The notes under the pieces are model-generated. The model was not told the origin of the DNA and did not search any database. It saw only the letters and a program-made list of their open reading frames with translations. Positions 34,701 through 46,700 of a stretch of DNA of 64,000 nt are shown one piece after another. Numbering within the stretch: position 1 is the first letter of the stretch; each line of letters starts with the position of its first letter. The stretch is from NCBI RefSeq assembly GCF_035046485.1, contig NC_085137.1, positions 377,084,706 to 377,148,705 on the forward strand. The letters are read 5' to 3'. A program made the position numbers and the translations under genes. This DNA comes from Aedes albopictus (Eukaryota; Arthropoda; Insecta; Diptera; Culicidae).

Positions 34701-37700
34701 ATGAAAGTCAAGAGGATTTCCTGGAAGAATCCAATAAGAAATATTTGGAGAAATTCCAGGAAAACCTTTAGGATTTCCAGGAGGAAACACTGAAGGTACT
34801 TCTGCAATGCTCCTAGAAAGATTGCCTTGAAGAATCCAAGCAAGTTTTGAAGGAATCCCTGGAGAAATTCTTAGAATAATTCCTAGAAAAATTCCGGGAG
34901 ACATTACAGTAAGAAATTCTGGAGGAGTCCTAGGAGGAATTTCTGGAAGAACCACAGTAGAACTGCTTGAGAAATCCAGCTGAAATTCCTGGAGGAAGAA
35001 CAAGTGGAGTTCCTGGAGAAATCCCTTGAGAAAATTATGAGAAAATCCTTGGATAAAAGCTCTCCGGTGATCCTCCAGGCATTTTGGAGGATCACCGGAG
35101 AGCCTCTGAAGAAATCACAGGAAAAATCTCAGGAGGTATTGTTAAAAGGATTCTGGGGTGTATCATTGTAGAAATCTCAGCAGAAATGCTAGGAGGTATT
35201 GCTGGAGCAAACTATACAAGAATTTATAGAGAAACCCAATCAGGAATGTCTGGCGGAATCCAAATAAAAAATCCTTGGAATGCCAAGAGAAGTGCCTGCA
35301 AGAACCGGTAGAGGTATTCTGGAAGAATCTTTAGAGAAGGTCCTGAAGAAATCGCGAGGAATTTCTGAAGAAATATCAGGAAGATTTCTTGGAAGAATTC
35401 CAGCTATAATGCTAGGATAAATTCGTAAAGGAATTACAAGAAGAATATACGGACGTATCATAGTAAGAATTTCTGATGGAATTACTGGACGAACCTCAGG
35501 AGGAGTTGTTTGAGGTATTCTTGGAGGAAGGCCAAAGGGAGTTTCTGCAGGAATTCCATGAGGAATTTCTATAGGAATTCCTGAATGGATCCTTGGAGAA
35601 ATCCCTGGTAGGACAACCAAAGAAATTCCTGCAAAAATTCCAGGAAGATTACCTGGAAAAATTCCAGCAAAAACGCCAAAAGAAAGCTCTAGAAAAATCC
35701 GTAGCATAATTTCTGAACTAGCATAGTTAGAATGTATTAATAAGAATAGCTCGAAGAACCGCAGGAATTGCTAGAAGAATCCCAGCTGGAATAACTGGAG
35801 CAGCGCTTCTCGAAATTGGGAAACGGGTCTTGGGAGTTTGGGAAGCGCGGATCTGGAGGAATTCCTAGAATTGAGGGAGGTATCATAGAAGTAATTTCTA
35901 GAGAAATCCTTGAATCAGGAATGCCGGGGGTATCCTAAAAGAAGTTCCTCTACCAAGTGACCAATAGAAGTTCTTGGAGAAATCCCCTGCGGAATTTCTG
36001 GAATAGCCTCTGGAGAAAGTCCTGTTTAAATCCTTGAAGAAATCTCTGGAAGAATCACCGAAGAGATTTTTAGAAAAATCCCAGGATGATTTTCTGGAAG
36101 AATTTCCGAAAGAACTTCCCTAGTAGAATTCCTGAAGGTATCACAGTGAGAATTATTGGAGGAGTTCTAAGAGAACTTGCTGGAATCCTAGCCACAGTTC
36201 CCGGAGGAAGACCAGTATAAGCTCCTGGAGAAATTTCATGAGAAATTTCTGGAAGAAACTCTGAATAAAATCTCTGAAGGAATTCCTGGAAGAATCACCG
36301 GAAGAAACTTCTGAAAGAATCCCAGGAAGGTTGTCCTGAATAACCCAACCAGGAATTCCTGAAGAAATCCCAAGATAAATTAAAAAAAAAAATCCCTAGA
36401 AGAATTCCAAGAAGTACCATAGTAAGAATTTCGAAAGAAATACTACGAGAAATTGCTGGATCAATATCTGCTGAAATTTTTAGTATGTACAGCCCCATAT
36501 GAACTGCCTGGAGAATCCTGAGAGAAGTTTATTAAAGAAATATCGGGAGGAATCCATAAAGGAAGCCTAGAAAAATCACTGTTTGAATAGATAAAGGTAT
36601 TACTGGAGGAATCCATGGAGAAGTCTGTTGATTGTTCATACCAATATCCAAAACGCCAAAACGTGCAACAGGTGTATAAGTAATTCCGGGTGTGTTTAAG
36701 TTTTATTAAAATGTGCCTTTAATAAATATTGAAATTTATTGTGTGAAATTTTAAATTTTAGGTGACTGTCAAAGAAAACATGTAAGGGGTGCCAAGTTTG
36801 TTCTAGGGGGTGCCAGGCACCCCTGGAACCCCCCCTAGCTACGCTAATGAGGAGCGGTCATCCCAAATGTACAGCTTCATCTTTGCTGGCAACGCGACGA
36901 TGCAGAACGAAACCATGCAGCTCGCCGGAGCCGTAGCAGAGAGGTCAAACCTCTCTACGGCTCGAGCTGCATAGTCGAAACCTATCGAGGAGACGCGATC
37001 CAAGAAGCGTCTGGCAGAGGCGGGTAAAAATCCAGAGGGAGAAAGGGACGGCCAGCGCGAGTAACCAGGCTGCCAAGACGTTTGCGAAACGCGCAAGGGG
37101 CTGGGAAACCAAGCCCCAAGAGACCAACCTCAAAAGGAACAGTAGCCAACCGGACCAAGGCAAGGAAAACCCTTGGTTTACGGTTGGAAAGAAGAATGTA
37201 GTGAGAAACCTCACGTACACGGAGGTGTTGAGAGCTATGCGAGGCAAAAATCGTCTCTCACCGCAGTCAACTGGAGAGATGGCTGAAGAAGAAGAAGACG
37301 GCCACACTTAAACAGCAGTGTGAGGTAGATGCACCAAATGCATAGATCCGCCTGCAAAAGGGCCCCACAGTCACGCAGATCGCCAAGATCAGGCTCCCCG
37401 TAGGAGAGGTGAACATGACGACTGCAGTCGGCAAGATCAGAGTTGGCTGGTCAGTGTGCCCGCTCAGCACATACGAGCCCCTCTTAGCGTACTTCAAGTG
37501 CTTTGAGCAAGGACATAATCCATGTGCGTGTAAAGGCCCCGACAGGAGCAGTGTTGGTAAACTCACACTCGAAGCTGACTCATAAACCGCTCCTACGTGA
37601 ACAAACTCGCCTGCAATTTTGAATCACTTTCCCACGCACGTAGGGTGATCATATGGTATCCTAAAGCAGGATTTGTCCTCCTTTTTGATCAAAAATCGAA

Positions 37701-40700
37701 TGTCCTCCTTCTCCATGGAAATGTCCTCCTTTTCGAACTTGCATAAAATTGTATGTTAAAAAAAATCATATTATTTGAATGTTATTGTAAAGCTATGATA
37801 AGCACCAAATATGTTTAAAATGGGTATTCAACTAGAATAAAAGTGATGCTGACTGGCACTTATGGGGAATGAATAAACCGATATGTTTCATATAAATAAT
37901 AATAATAACATTTTAACAATAATTTTCTACAACAATACAGTACAGTATAAAAGCAGCCGCATTGATTTATGAGAACTCTTATTCGATTAGCTCAAGTTAC
38001 AAAACATTCTGGCAAATCTCTGGAAGTTGTGATAGAATAGCAGTAAAAGTAGCCGAATAAAAAGTTATCGAGCCCAGAAAACTGAGACGACTAGTGGTGT
38101 TTGCAGATATATTTTCGTTTATGATTTGTCCTAGATTTCTTCCTTGCTATGGGGCTGTCCATAAACCACGTTGTCATTAGGGGGGGGGGGGGAGGGGGTG
38201 GGGGTTCGGCCAGTGACCATTTTGTATGGACAAATTAAAAAAAATTGTACGGACTAATGACCACGCGGGGGGGGGGGGGCTGTTGAAAAGTCCCAAAAAA
38301 TGACCACGTGGTTTATGGACAGCCCCTATTCAGCGTTCACTGCTTCAGTTCGACTGTTATCCAGTAGAGAGTAACATTGATTGCACCATTGCAAGTTTTC
38401 CAAGCTTATTAAAAGTGTTATTTTATGAGAACTACACAATTTCAATCAAATAAATAACAAGTTTCAATATCCATGGTTAGAATGATAGCAGATTTCAATT
38501 CATTTTTTTGAGGAGTTTATAAAATAATCTGGATGCCCTTAAAAAATCAATTGACGCACACTACGCTAAAATGCTATTTTTTTTGTATTTTCGTGCTGTT
38601 TTAAAAACTGTCCTCCTTTTCATACAAATGTCCTCCTTTTCCAACCGAATTTGGACAAAATGTCCTCCTTCGCTTCATTTCCATATGGTCACCCTACACG
38701 CACGCGATTTTCATGCAAAATCTCGCTCTCACGAGTCAAACGCCGAAATCTCGTTCGCTTGTAAAACGAATCCAAATCAATTTAAAAGACATTCTTTATT
38801 GTTGTACTCAAGATTTGGTCTTATCCTATCATACAATCCATAAAACTTCGATGAAAATAATAAGACCACCAAGAAATAAAGCAACAAGTAAAATCACGAG
38901 TCAACTCATGCATGAGTGAGTTTGGTGAGTTTAGTGAGTCAAGCATCGCGCGTGTAACAACCCCACCATGAGATTTGAGAATTTGAGTTTTTACCAACAC
39001 TGGACAGGAGTAAACTCTGCCAAAAGTGCGGAGTGGAGGGCCATATCGCCAAAGAGTGCAGCTCGGCACCAAAATGCCTGATTTCCACGGGTAGGCCGAA
39101 ATGTCCAGGCACTCGAGGAAGTTAAACCAACCGACGAGAATGCAGGTTACTCAGCTAAACATGAACCACTGTGAAGCCGCACAACAGTTGCGGTGGCAAT
39201 CAAGTATAGACATCACACTACTATCACATCCATACCACAAAGAAGAACGGCGTTAGTGTTCTCATCGTGTATTGGTTTGCAACCTTACTCAAGTGAAGAT
39301 TCAAATCCTTACACAACTTTCTGAATGAAATTTGTTCTAGCCTGGATGTCTTTTGTCTGTGCCCATACCGCATTCCACCCAATAACTGGAACTGGGTAGC
39401 GGATAAGGCCAAGCTAGCGATGATCTGTACGACCGATCATTTTCCGGTCCAAGAAAAAAAAATCCACGTCACACAATAACGGTGATCAACGGGGTGTACT
39501 ACTGCAGTTTTTATGCCCCTCCCAGGTGGCCGATAGACCAGTTCTCGTCTATGCTGGATTCGCTATCAAGCGCACTAGTGGGATTGAGTCCCGTGGTCAT
39601 CGGTGGAGACTTCAACGCCTAGGCAATTGAGTGGGGTAGCCGCTCGACTAGCGCGAGAGGCTGGGCTCTACTCGAAGCTATGGCTAGACTGAACGTGGAT
39701 GTCGCGAACGTTGGCGATAAAAAAAACCTACAGTCTGAATGATGCAGAGTCCATAATTGATGTGACCTTCTGGAACCCAGGTCTAAATCCTAGCTCGTAC
39801 CAGAGGGTCGACGATGGATACACGTACAGTGACCATCCGGTGATTCGATACAGGGTGGATCGACCGTTTTGGAGTTCCTCGTGGAGCCTCGTAGCCGTGC
39901 GGTTAGGGTCACCAAGCTTATAATCGCACCATGCTATGGGGTAAGGGTTCGATTCCCGCTTCGGGCGATGAAACTTTTCGTGAGAATAGTTTCTTCCCCG
40001 TTTCCACTGGTGCATGCTGCGTTGTCCGTTGTCTAATGTTATGTTTAAAAACAGTCTGTACAGCCGAAAGCTGAAGACGTTGTCCGTGTCTAAAAAAAAA
40101 ATCCGTAGAAGTTCTTCCAGGGACTTTGTGCTGAGTCACTCCTCAGATTTCTTCCAGAGATTTTCCCGGTATTGTTCTCATCTGTCTGTAGTTGGAAGAC
40201 CAGCGCGAGAATGATATTTTTTATTCTGATCTGGATCTTTGGATCTTTATTGGTATCATTTCTTCAAAAAGGGCTACCAGTTTTCTGAATGCAAGATCCA
40301 AAAACCATTCCAATACAAGTTTTTACAGTCAATAGCTCACAAACTAACAAGATATTTTCGTGCAATCTCTTTCAGAGTTAATCGCAAGATTTCCATATGA
40401 GCTTCTCCCAGGATTTTTTTTATTATCTTTATTAACGAGATTTTCAGGCCAGGGCTGGTTCATCTCGGCACTTCTCCCAGGATATCGTTTATAGGTACTC
40501 GCGCGATTTCTCCAAAACGGTGCAAAACGGTGAGTCGATAAGGAGAGCGCCCAACATAGCTCTGGTCCTCACAAGTTCCTAACTCATGCTTCTACGAATC
40601 AAGCGATGACAATAATCGCCTGGTAAGGGTTGTGTGCTTAGTTGGTAGTGCAGCCTGGGCACTGTTGTCCTTCTGACTTCAGCTAGATTGAGGAGGTACG

Positions 40701-43700
40701 ACCCGAACGTCTGTTACCAAGAAGGTGCAACTCAAACAGCGTCTGTTCTGGCATCCAGCAGCTGAGTGAACAACGCTGCATCACGCCCAGCTAGATCCAA
40801 GGTGGTTGCCCCATAAGCATGGTCATCCCAGTGATGGTTGGGACGTTAAACAGAACTGGCGCGATGGCCATCCGGCGAGACAGGAGTGTTATAAGTGAAA
40901 TAAGGACTACGATTGGAAACTTGGAACAGGGAATTGCAAGTCACTACCCAACAAACATTTTTGTTGTACAAGAGTGGTATAAAAAAACTCCTAAGCAAAC
41001 TTTAGCTTAAGAAGCAACAGTTCAGCTAGTCTTGTTTCTTGGGTAGGTTTCGCAGGATGTGACAGGATAATTTACGACGAACTACATCCCCGCAACCCAA
41101 GCTGTGGCACCACCAATGAACTGGGAATAGGATGTATAGTGTTGGGCAAGATGCGACAACGTGTGATCGGGTGGCAGCCGATCAACGCAAGGATGTGCAT
41201 GTTAAGAGTTAAGGGCCGTTTCTTCAACTACAGCATCATCAACGTCCACTGCCCACACGAAGGGGAACCTGATGACGAGAAAGAAGCGTTCTACGCGCAG
41301 TTAGAGCAAACATAAGATGGTTGCTCGCCGCGTGACGTGAACGTCGTTGTCGGCGACATGAACGCGCAGGTAGGAAGGGAGAAAATGTACTAACCGGTAA
41401 TCGGGCGTAACAGCCTGCATGCCGTATCGAATGATAACGGCCAGCGATGCGTAAACTTTGCAGCCTCCCGTGGTATGGTAGTCCGAAACACCTTCTTCCC
41501 CTGCAAAGATATCCACACCTGGAGATCACCAGACTATCAAACCGAAAACCAAATCGACCACGTTCTAATCGACGGTAAATTCTTCTCGGATATAATCAAT
41601 GTCCGCACATACCGCAGTGCGAATATTCGGATTCGGATCACTACATAGTCGCTGTATGCATGCGCTCAAAACTTTCGACAGTTATCACCACGCGTCAAAG
41701 TCGAACGCCGCGGCTCAACATCGAGCAGCTGCGTAACGTAGAAGTGGCTCAAGACTACGCGCAGCAGTTAGCAAAGGACCTACCAACGGAAGAGCAGCTT
41801 GGCGCAGCTACACTTGAAGATGGCTGGAAGGACATCCAATCCGCCATAGGTAGTACCTCGGCTACAATGAGTACGTGCGTAGGACGAAAGATTTCCAGCC
41901 TTAACCTCCAAGAGGTTGAAGAGGAGGTTGGCCGGTGGAAAAACAACAAAGCCGCTGGAGCAGATCAACTACCAAGCGAGTTACTTACATACGGTGGAGA
42001 AGCACTAGTGTGAGCACTATACTGGGTCATTACCTAGATTTGGGAGGAGGATATATCACCGAAAGAGTGGATGGAAGGTATCGTGTGTCCCATCTACGAA
42101 AAGGGCGATAAGTTGGATTGCGGGAACTACCACGCGATCACACTACTGAGCGCTGCATACAAGGTAATCTCTCAAATTTTATGCCGCCGTCTATCACCGA
42201 TTACAAGAGAGTTTGTGGGGCAACATCCCCGAGCAGAGGAGAATAGCAAATTGATAACAACAGAATCACATAGCCTGTTTTTATATCATAATTTGTTATT
42301 GTTAACTTATCAAAATATATCTTTTTAATAACATGTTTTGTTGGGCAATCTTATTTTGTTATATTCAAGTTTTTAGGATACATCCACAAGATAACATTTC
42401 AATAATATATTTTGTTGTAGAACATGTTTAGTTATTATTCTGCTACAGAGAATGTACAAATATGTGATGAAGAATACACAACAGTAACAAGTTCACAAAT
42501 TTCCTGTTATTAAGTTGTAATTGATCTAACAAAACATGTTATTGAATTAATATTCTAGGAACATTTTTTTGTTGTGATTTTTGTTATTTTGCCGCTTATG
42601 ACAGACAAGTTTATAACATAATATGTTATGCTAATAACATAAAAATTACTGATTCCATTATACAGTTATTAGGCCAAAATAACATATTTTATTATGCTGT
42701 TGTTATTTTCTTCTGCTCGGGTCAGGCTGGATTTATGGGTGAACGCACTAGAACGGACTAGATGTTCGCCATCCGCCAGGTGTTGCAGAAATGCCGTGAA
42801 TACAACATGCCCACACATCACTTGTTCATCGATTTCAAATCGGCGTATGATACAATCGATCGAGAACAATTATGGCAGATTATGCACGAATACGGATTCC
42901 CGGTTAAACTGATACGATTAATCAAGGCGACGATGGGTCGAGTGATGTGCGTAGTTCGATTATCAGGGACACTCTTGAGTCCCTTCGAATCTCGCAGAGG
43001 GTTACGGCAAGTTGATGGTCTTTCGTGCTTGCTGTTCAACATTGCGTTAGAAGGTGTAATTAGGAGAGAGGGGATAAACATGAGTGGGACGATTTTCACG
43101 AAGTCCGTTCAGCTGCTTGGTTCCGCTGATGGTATTGATAGCTCGTAAATTTGAGACGATGATGGAAACGTACATCCGACTAAACAGAGAAGCCAGACGA
43201 ATCGGGTTAGTAATTATTGTGTCGAAGACAAAGTACATGAATGCAAAGGGCTCCAGGGAGGAATCACCGCGCCCGCCACCCCGAATTTATATCGACACTG
43301 ATGAAATCGAGGCGGTTGAAGAATTCGTGTACTAGGGCTCACTGGTGACCGCCGACAACGACACCAGCAGAGAAATTCAGAGGCGCATTGTGGCAGGAAA
43401 TCGTGCTTACTTTAGACTCCGCAGAATGCTACGATCGAATAAAGTTCGCCGTTACACGAAGTTAACTATCTACAAAACGCTTATTAAACCGGTAGTCCTC
43501 TATGGGCACGAAACATGGACCCTTCGTGCAGAGGACCAACGCGCCCTTGGAGTTTTCGAACGGAAGGTGTTGCGTATCATCTACGGCGGAGTACAGATGG
43601 AAGACTGGACTTGGAGAAGGCGAATGAACCACGAGCTGCATCAGCTGCTGAGAGAATCAACCATCGTCCAAACCGCGAAAATCGGAAGGCTACGGTGGGC

Positions 43701-46700
43701 GGGTCACGTCATCAGGATGTCGGATAACAACGCGACTAAAATGGTTCTCGAGAGTCATCCGACCGGCACAAGAAGACGTGGAGCGCAGCGAGCTAGGTGG
43801 GTCGATCTGCGGACCCTACGCAGAGTGCGGAACTGGAGACAAACAGCCATGGACCAAGTGGAATGGACACGGCTACTATGTTCAGCAGAGGCCACCCCGG
43901 CCTTAGCCTGATCGGTAAGGTAAGCGATTTCTCCAGAGAGGATCTCTGAAAGCGATTCCGAGAAAAAGTTTTTAAAAAATCCCGGGAGGAGCTCCTGTAG
44001 AAATCCAGACAGAAATTCTTGAAGAAGCTCTATGAAAAAATCGCGGCATGAATTCAAAGAAGAACTTTCTCTGAAAGGAACTGTGAATAAACTTTTAAGA
44101 CTGATTGCGGTAGGGTTAAAATTAGCATCTCAGAAAAATCTAGGAATAATCCTAAACAATTGAAAGGGAAAGTTTTGGAAAGCATTTTGGAAAATGTTTA
44201 ATGGAAATCCAACTTTTTGGAAAAAGTTTCTCTTTATTTTTCTAGTATACTAGTGGACAGTTTAACCAGTTTTATATCGATTTCGTCAATTTTTATTCAA
44301 CTTTACATTGTAAGCTATACATAGCAGTTTTCCAATTTCCGTAAAATTTCTAAGAATTCATTGTAATCTCATCATTAATATAGGCTCAAGGTACCAGTTA
44401 TGGCTATAGTACCTCGAATTCGCTATAGTTGATTTTCAACATTTAAAGATACAAATCAACAAGAAAAAAATCGTGAACAACAGATCACGATCACAGAAGA
44501 TGATAGCAATCATTCAAACTTCACAATTTGCTCAAATTATGGTAGAAATAAATAATTTTCCTTATCTTTTCGGCCTCCTTGCACCCTATTTCGCCATAGT
44601 GCACCAGTTATGGCAAATCCCATAAGGAATGCATGTAAATAGTGCGAAGTGGAACCCAAATTAACAAATGTGTCCATAACTGGTACAGGGTTCCTATCAT
44701 TGGCACACGCCGTAATAAATGCTAAAAGTAGTTTTGGCTCCGTTTTTATATTTTTCCTGTAAAGTATGAACACTAATCAACCATTTGACATATCGATGAC
44801 ATTTGTCGGTCTTCTTGTTATTTTTGTGGACATAGTTTTTCTTAGGTGGTGCGATAACTGGTACAGGCACCCTACCACTACTTTTATATATTTTAACACT
44901 TCACACGACATAGGAGATTTGTCAAAAAAAAATATAAAACTGTATAGATTAGTCATTGCTTGCACGGTAAAAATTATTTTCGATCAGCCATGCATCGACT
45001 TAAATGAAGGTTTCAGTGTAGTAGCAGCCGCTAGGATCAACGACTCCAAATTTGTAGAAAATTCTTTTTTATATAGATTGCTCTGCATTTGATTCATATG
45101 AACATGTTCCACGACTTGCATTTTTTTTACTAAAAATGTAGGTAACTCATAATTACTAACTTTTATTCATCCGACACATCTCGAGTGAACAACGTCATAT
45201 AAATGTCATCTGGTTTTGAAATATTCGTTCAGAATACTGATTATCGCTAAAATGTTAAATAATGTTGTTTCATCCCAATGAAGCATGTTATACCGATTTC
45301 CGCAAACTCCCTCTTCGACTACGCACAATGTCCAGCATAACCCCGCATACCGATTCCAACACACACTGAACCCAACCCAGACTGCCGGGGATAATGATGA
45401 ATGGTCATGTCCGACATGGGGATGAGTCACGCTCCGTTTTGCCAGAACCCTAGAGATGCGGTGATGGGGCGGAAAGTAGTAAGCGCACCATAGAATAACG
45501 AACTTTCTAAGGTCACTTCACTATGGGCAACAGCGGCAGCCAGCGGCGGTGAATCCCGCGGGAGAAAAATCGTTTCCGTGCTGGGGAGGCCGCCGGCCGA
45601 AACAGCATTTAAATTGCTATTCGTTTTTCACACCACACCGCACTGAACTGAACCAAGCCGACGACGACGACGACCACGCCACGGTCCGCTCGGTCATCGT
45701 TGGCACATTCCACGTTTCCAAATTTCCTCACTCGCGGCGCGCACATTATGGCAGCACACACACACACCGCCAATGGCAGCAGATCAAGGCACTTTATCAT
45801 AAGCGGATTCACTTCTTGTTTGGAGGGAATTTTATTCGATCTTTTTTGCGTGTTATTTTTATAGATTTTCACTGGGATTTATTTTCTTTGCGCTTTTTCT
45901 TCTTCCTCATGGTAGCTTCTTCGGGCGCGAGTTCGGGATTTTGGAATGGAATTTTCTCGAGCGACAACGGTTCCTCGGTGGAAAGATTTTTCATTTTGTT
46001 CTTTTTCACTTGAATTCATTCCAAGTAATTTATTTGTCACTGAATGCACTTCGTTTTCGGCACCTCACCTCCACTGGGATTTTTTTTCAAGGGTTCTGGC
46101 ACGGGAACGAGATGGGAGCGTTTACTATGTTGCGAAAATGTGTTCGTTGAACCGTTTTGAGAGGGAATGTTAATGTACCTTTCAGCTGGTCTTTGCTCAA
46201 TTCCTGTGGATAGAGGAGAATATGAAATATAATTAGAGAAGTATTTATGGGGTTTTGAGTTATGAGAAACAGTATTTTTTTTCGTAAGTGTGTATACATT
46301 TTTCCGTAGCAGATTCATAACTTTTCATTTTAAACAAAACAGCATTGTACCTGTTCATTGAACACAATGCAGTAAACCCAAGCCATTGTCTTTAGAACGC
46401 CTTAGATTAAATGTCGAGTCCTCGAGTCTAACGGTGTTTTCAGTTGTACAATTTTGAAAAAAATCTATACAAAGTCTGGGAATATCCTAAGAAAAATTCC
46501 TGGACATATTTTGAAATAAGTTTCGGGAATAATCCTTGAATCAGGATTATTAAGGAATCCGAATCCCTGAAGAAATATCTGAGGGATCTCTGGGTGAATA
46601 ACAGGAAACTTCTAGAAAAACAAAAGGAAGAATAATCCTTGTAGGAAAGCTGGAGAGCATTCCTGATAAATTTCTGAGAGAACCGTTTAAGAAATCTCAG

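Larger units (their letters stand above)
32254..36849. mobile_element. hAT-type element, 4.6 kb, perfect 8-bp TSD
   Basis: Left end CATTGGCGTATCTA and right end (reverse complement) CATTAGCGTAGCTA. Both ends are followed by CCTAGGGGGTGCC-like subterminal sequence. It is flanked by AGGAGCGG (32246-32253, 36850-36857). Despite its size no transposase ORF is visible. Most of 33060-36640 is degenerate GGAATTCCTGGAG-type or CGGCAATTCCTT-type repeat, and a tRNA-like scrap lies at about 34140-34200. Confidence 0.9.
37549..39002. mobile_element. hAT-type element with nested insertion, perfect 8-bp TSD
   Basis: Left end CAGTGTTGGTAAACTCA and right end (reverse complement) CAGTGTTGGTAAAAACTCA. Flanked by GACAGGAG (37541-37548, 39003-39010). 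Without its own insertion it is about 390 bp and carries no ORF. Confidence 0.94.
40600..43925 (+). pseudogene. Second RTE-like retrotransposon, decayed, split by two MITEs
   Basis: Leader at 40600-40910, then KLGTGNCKSL at about 40920, a MITE, and endonuclease 41100-41640 ([59 protein letters not shown]). The RT is at 41935-43145 (NNKAAGADQLPSELL, KGDKLDCGNY, LFIDFKSAYDTIDRE, ESRRGLRQVDGLSCLLFN). The C-terminal domain at 43345-43911 is still open (YGHETWTLRAEDQRALGVFE, GRLRWAGHVIRMSDNN). The catalytic FADD has decayed to SADG, and stops occur at 41315, 41391, 43146 and 43334. Clearly inactive. Confidence 0.87.
26411..46178 (-). other. TpnC: Troponin C intron 2 (19.8 kb, transposon-filled)
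   Basis: Bounded by donor GTACAT (46178 side) and acceptor CCCTCTCCAG (26411 side). It holds most of the retrotransposons and hAT elements of this window. Confidence 0.82.

Noticed and set aside
31819..37548. LTR retrotransposon gag
   Set aside because: Zinc knuckles are followed by an APE-type endonuclease (GDFNA, SDH), not protease and integrase, and no LTRs are seen; it fits a non-LTR ORF1.
41239..41529. Minus-strand ORFs antisense to the RTE-like endonuclease
   Set aside because: They are shadows of the plus-strand endonuclease frame, which carries the conserved motifs.
45609..45872. 87-codon minus-strand ORF as a secreted peptide (Leu/Val/Cys-rich segment)
   Set aside because: The CA and CGA simple repeats create the Val and Cys runs; there is no cleavage-site pattern or family match, so it is left within the GC-rich block.
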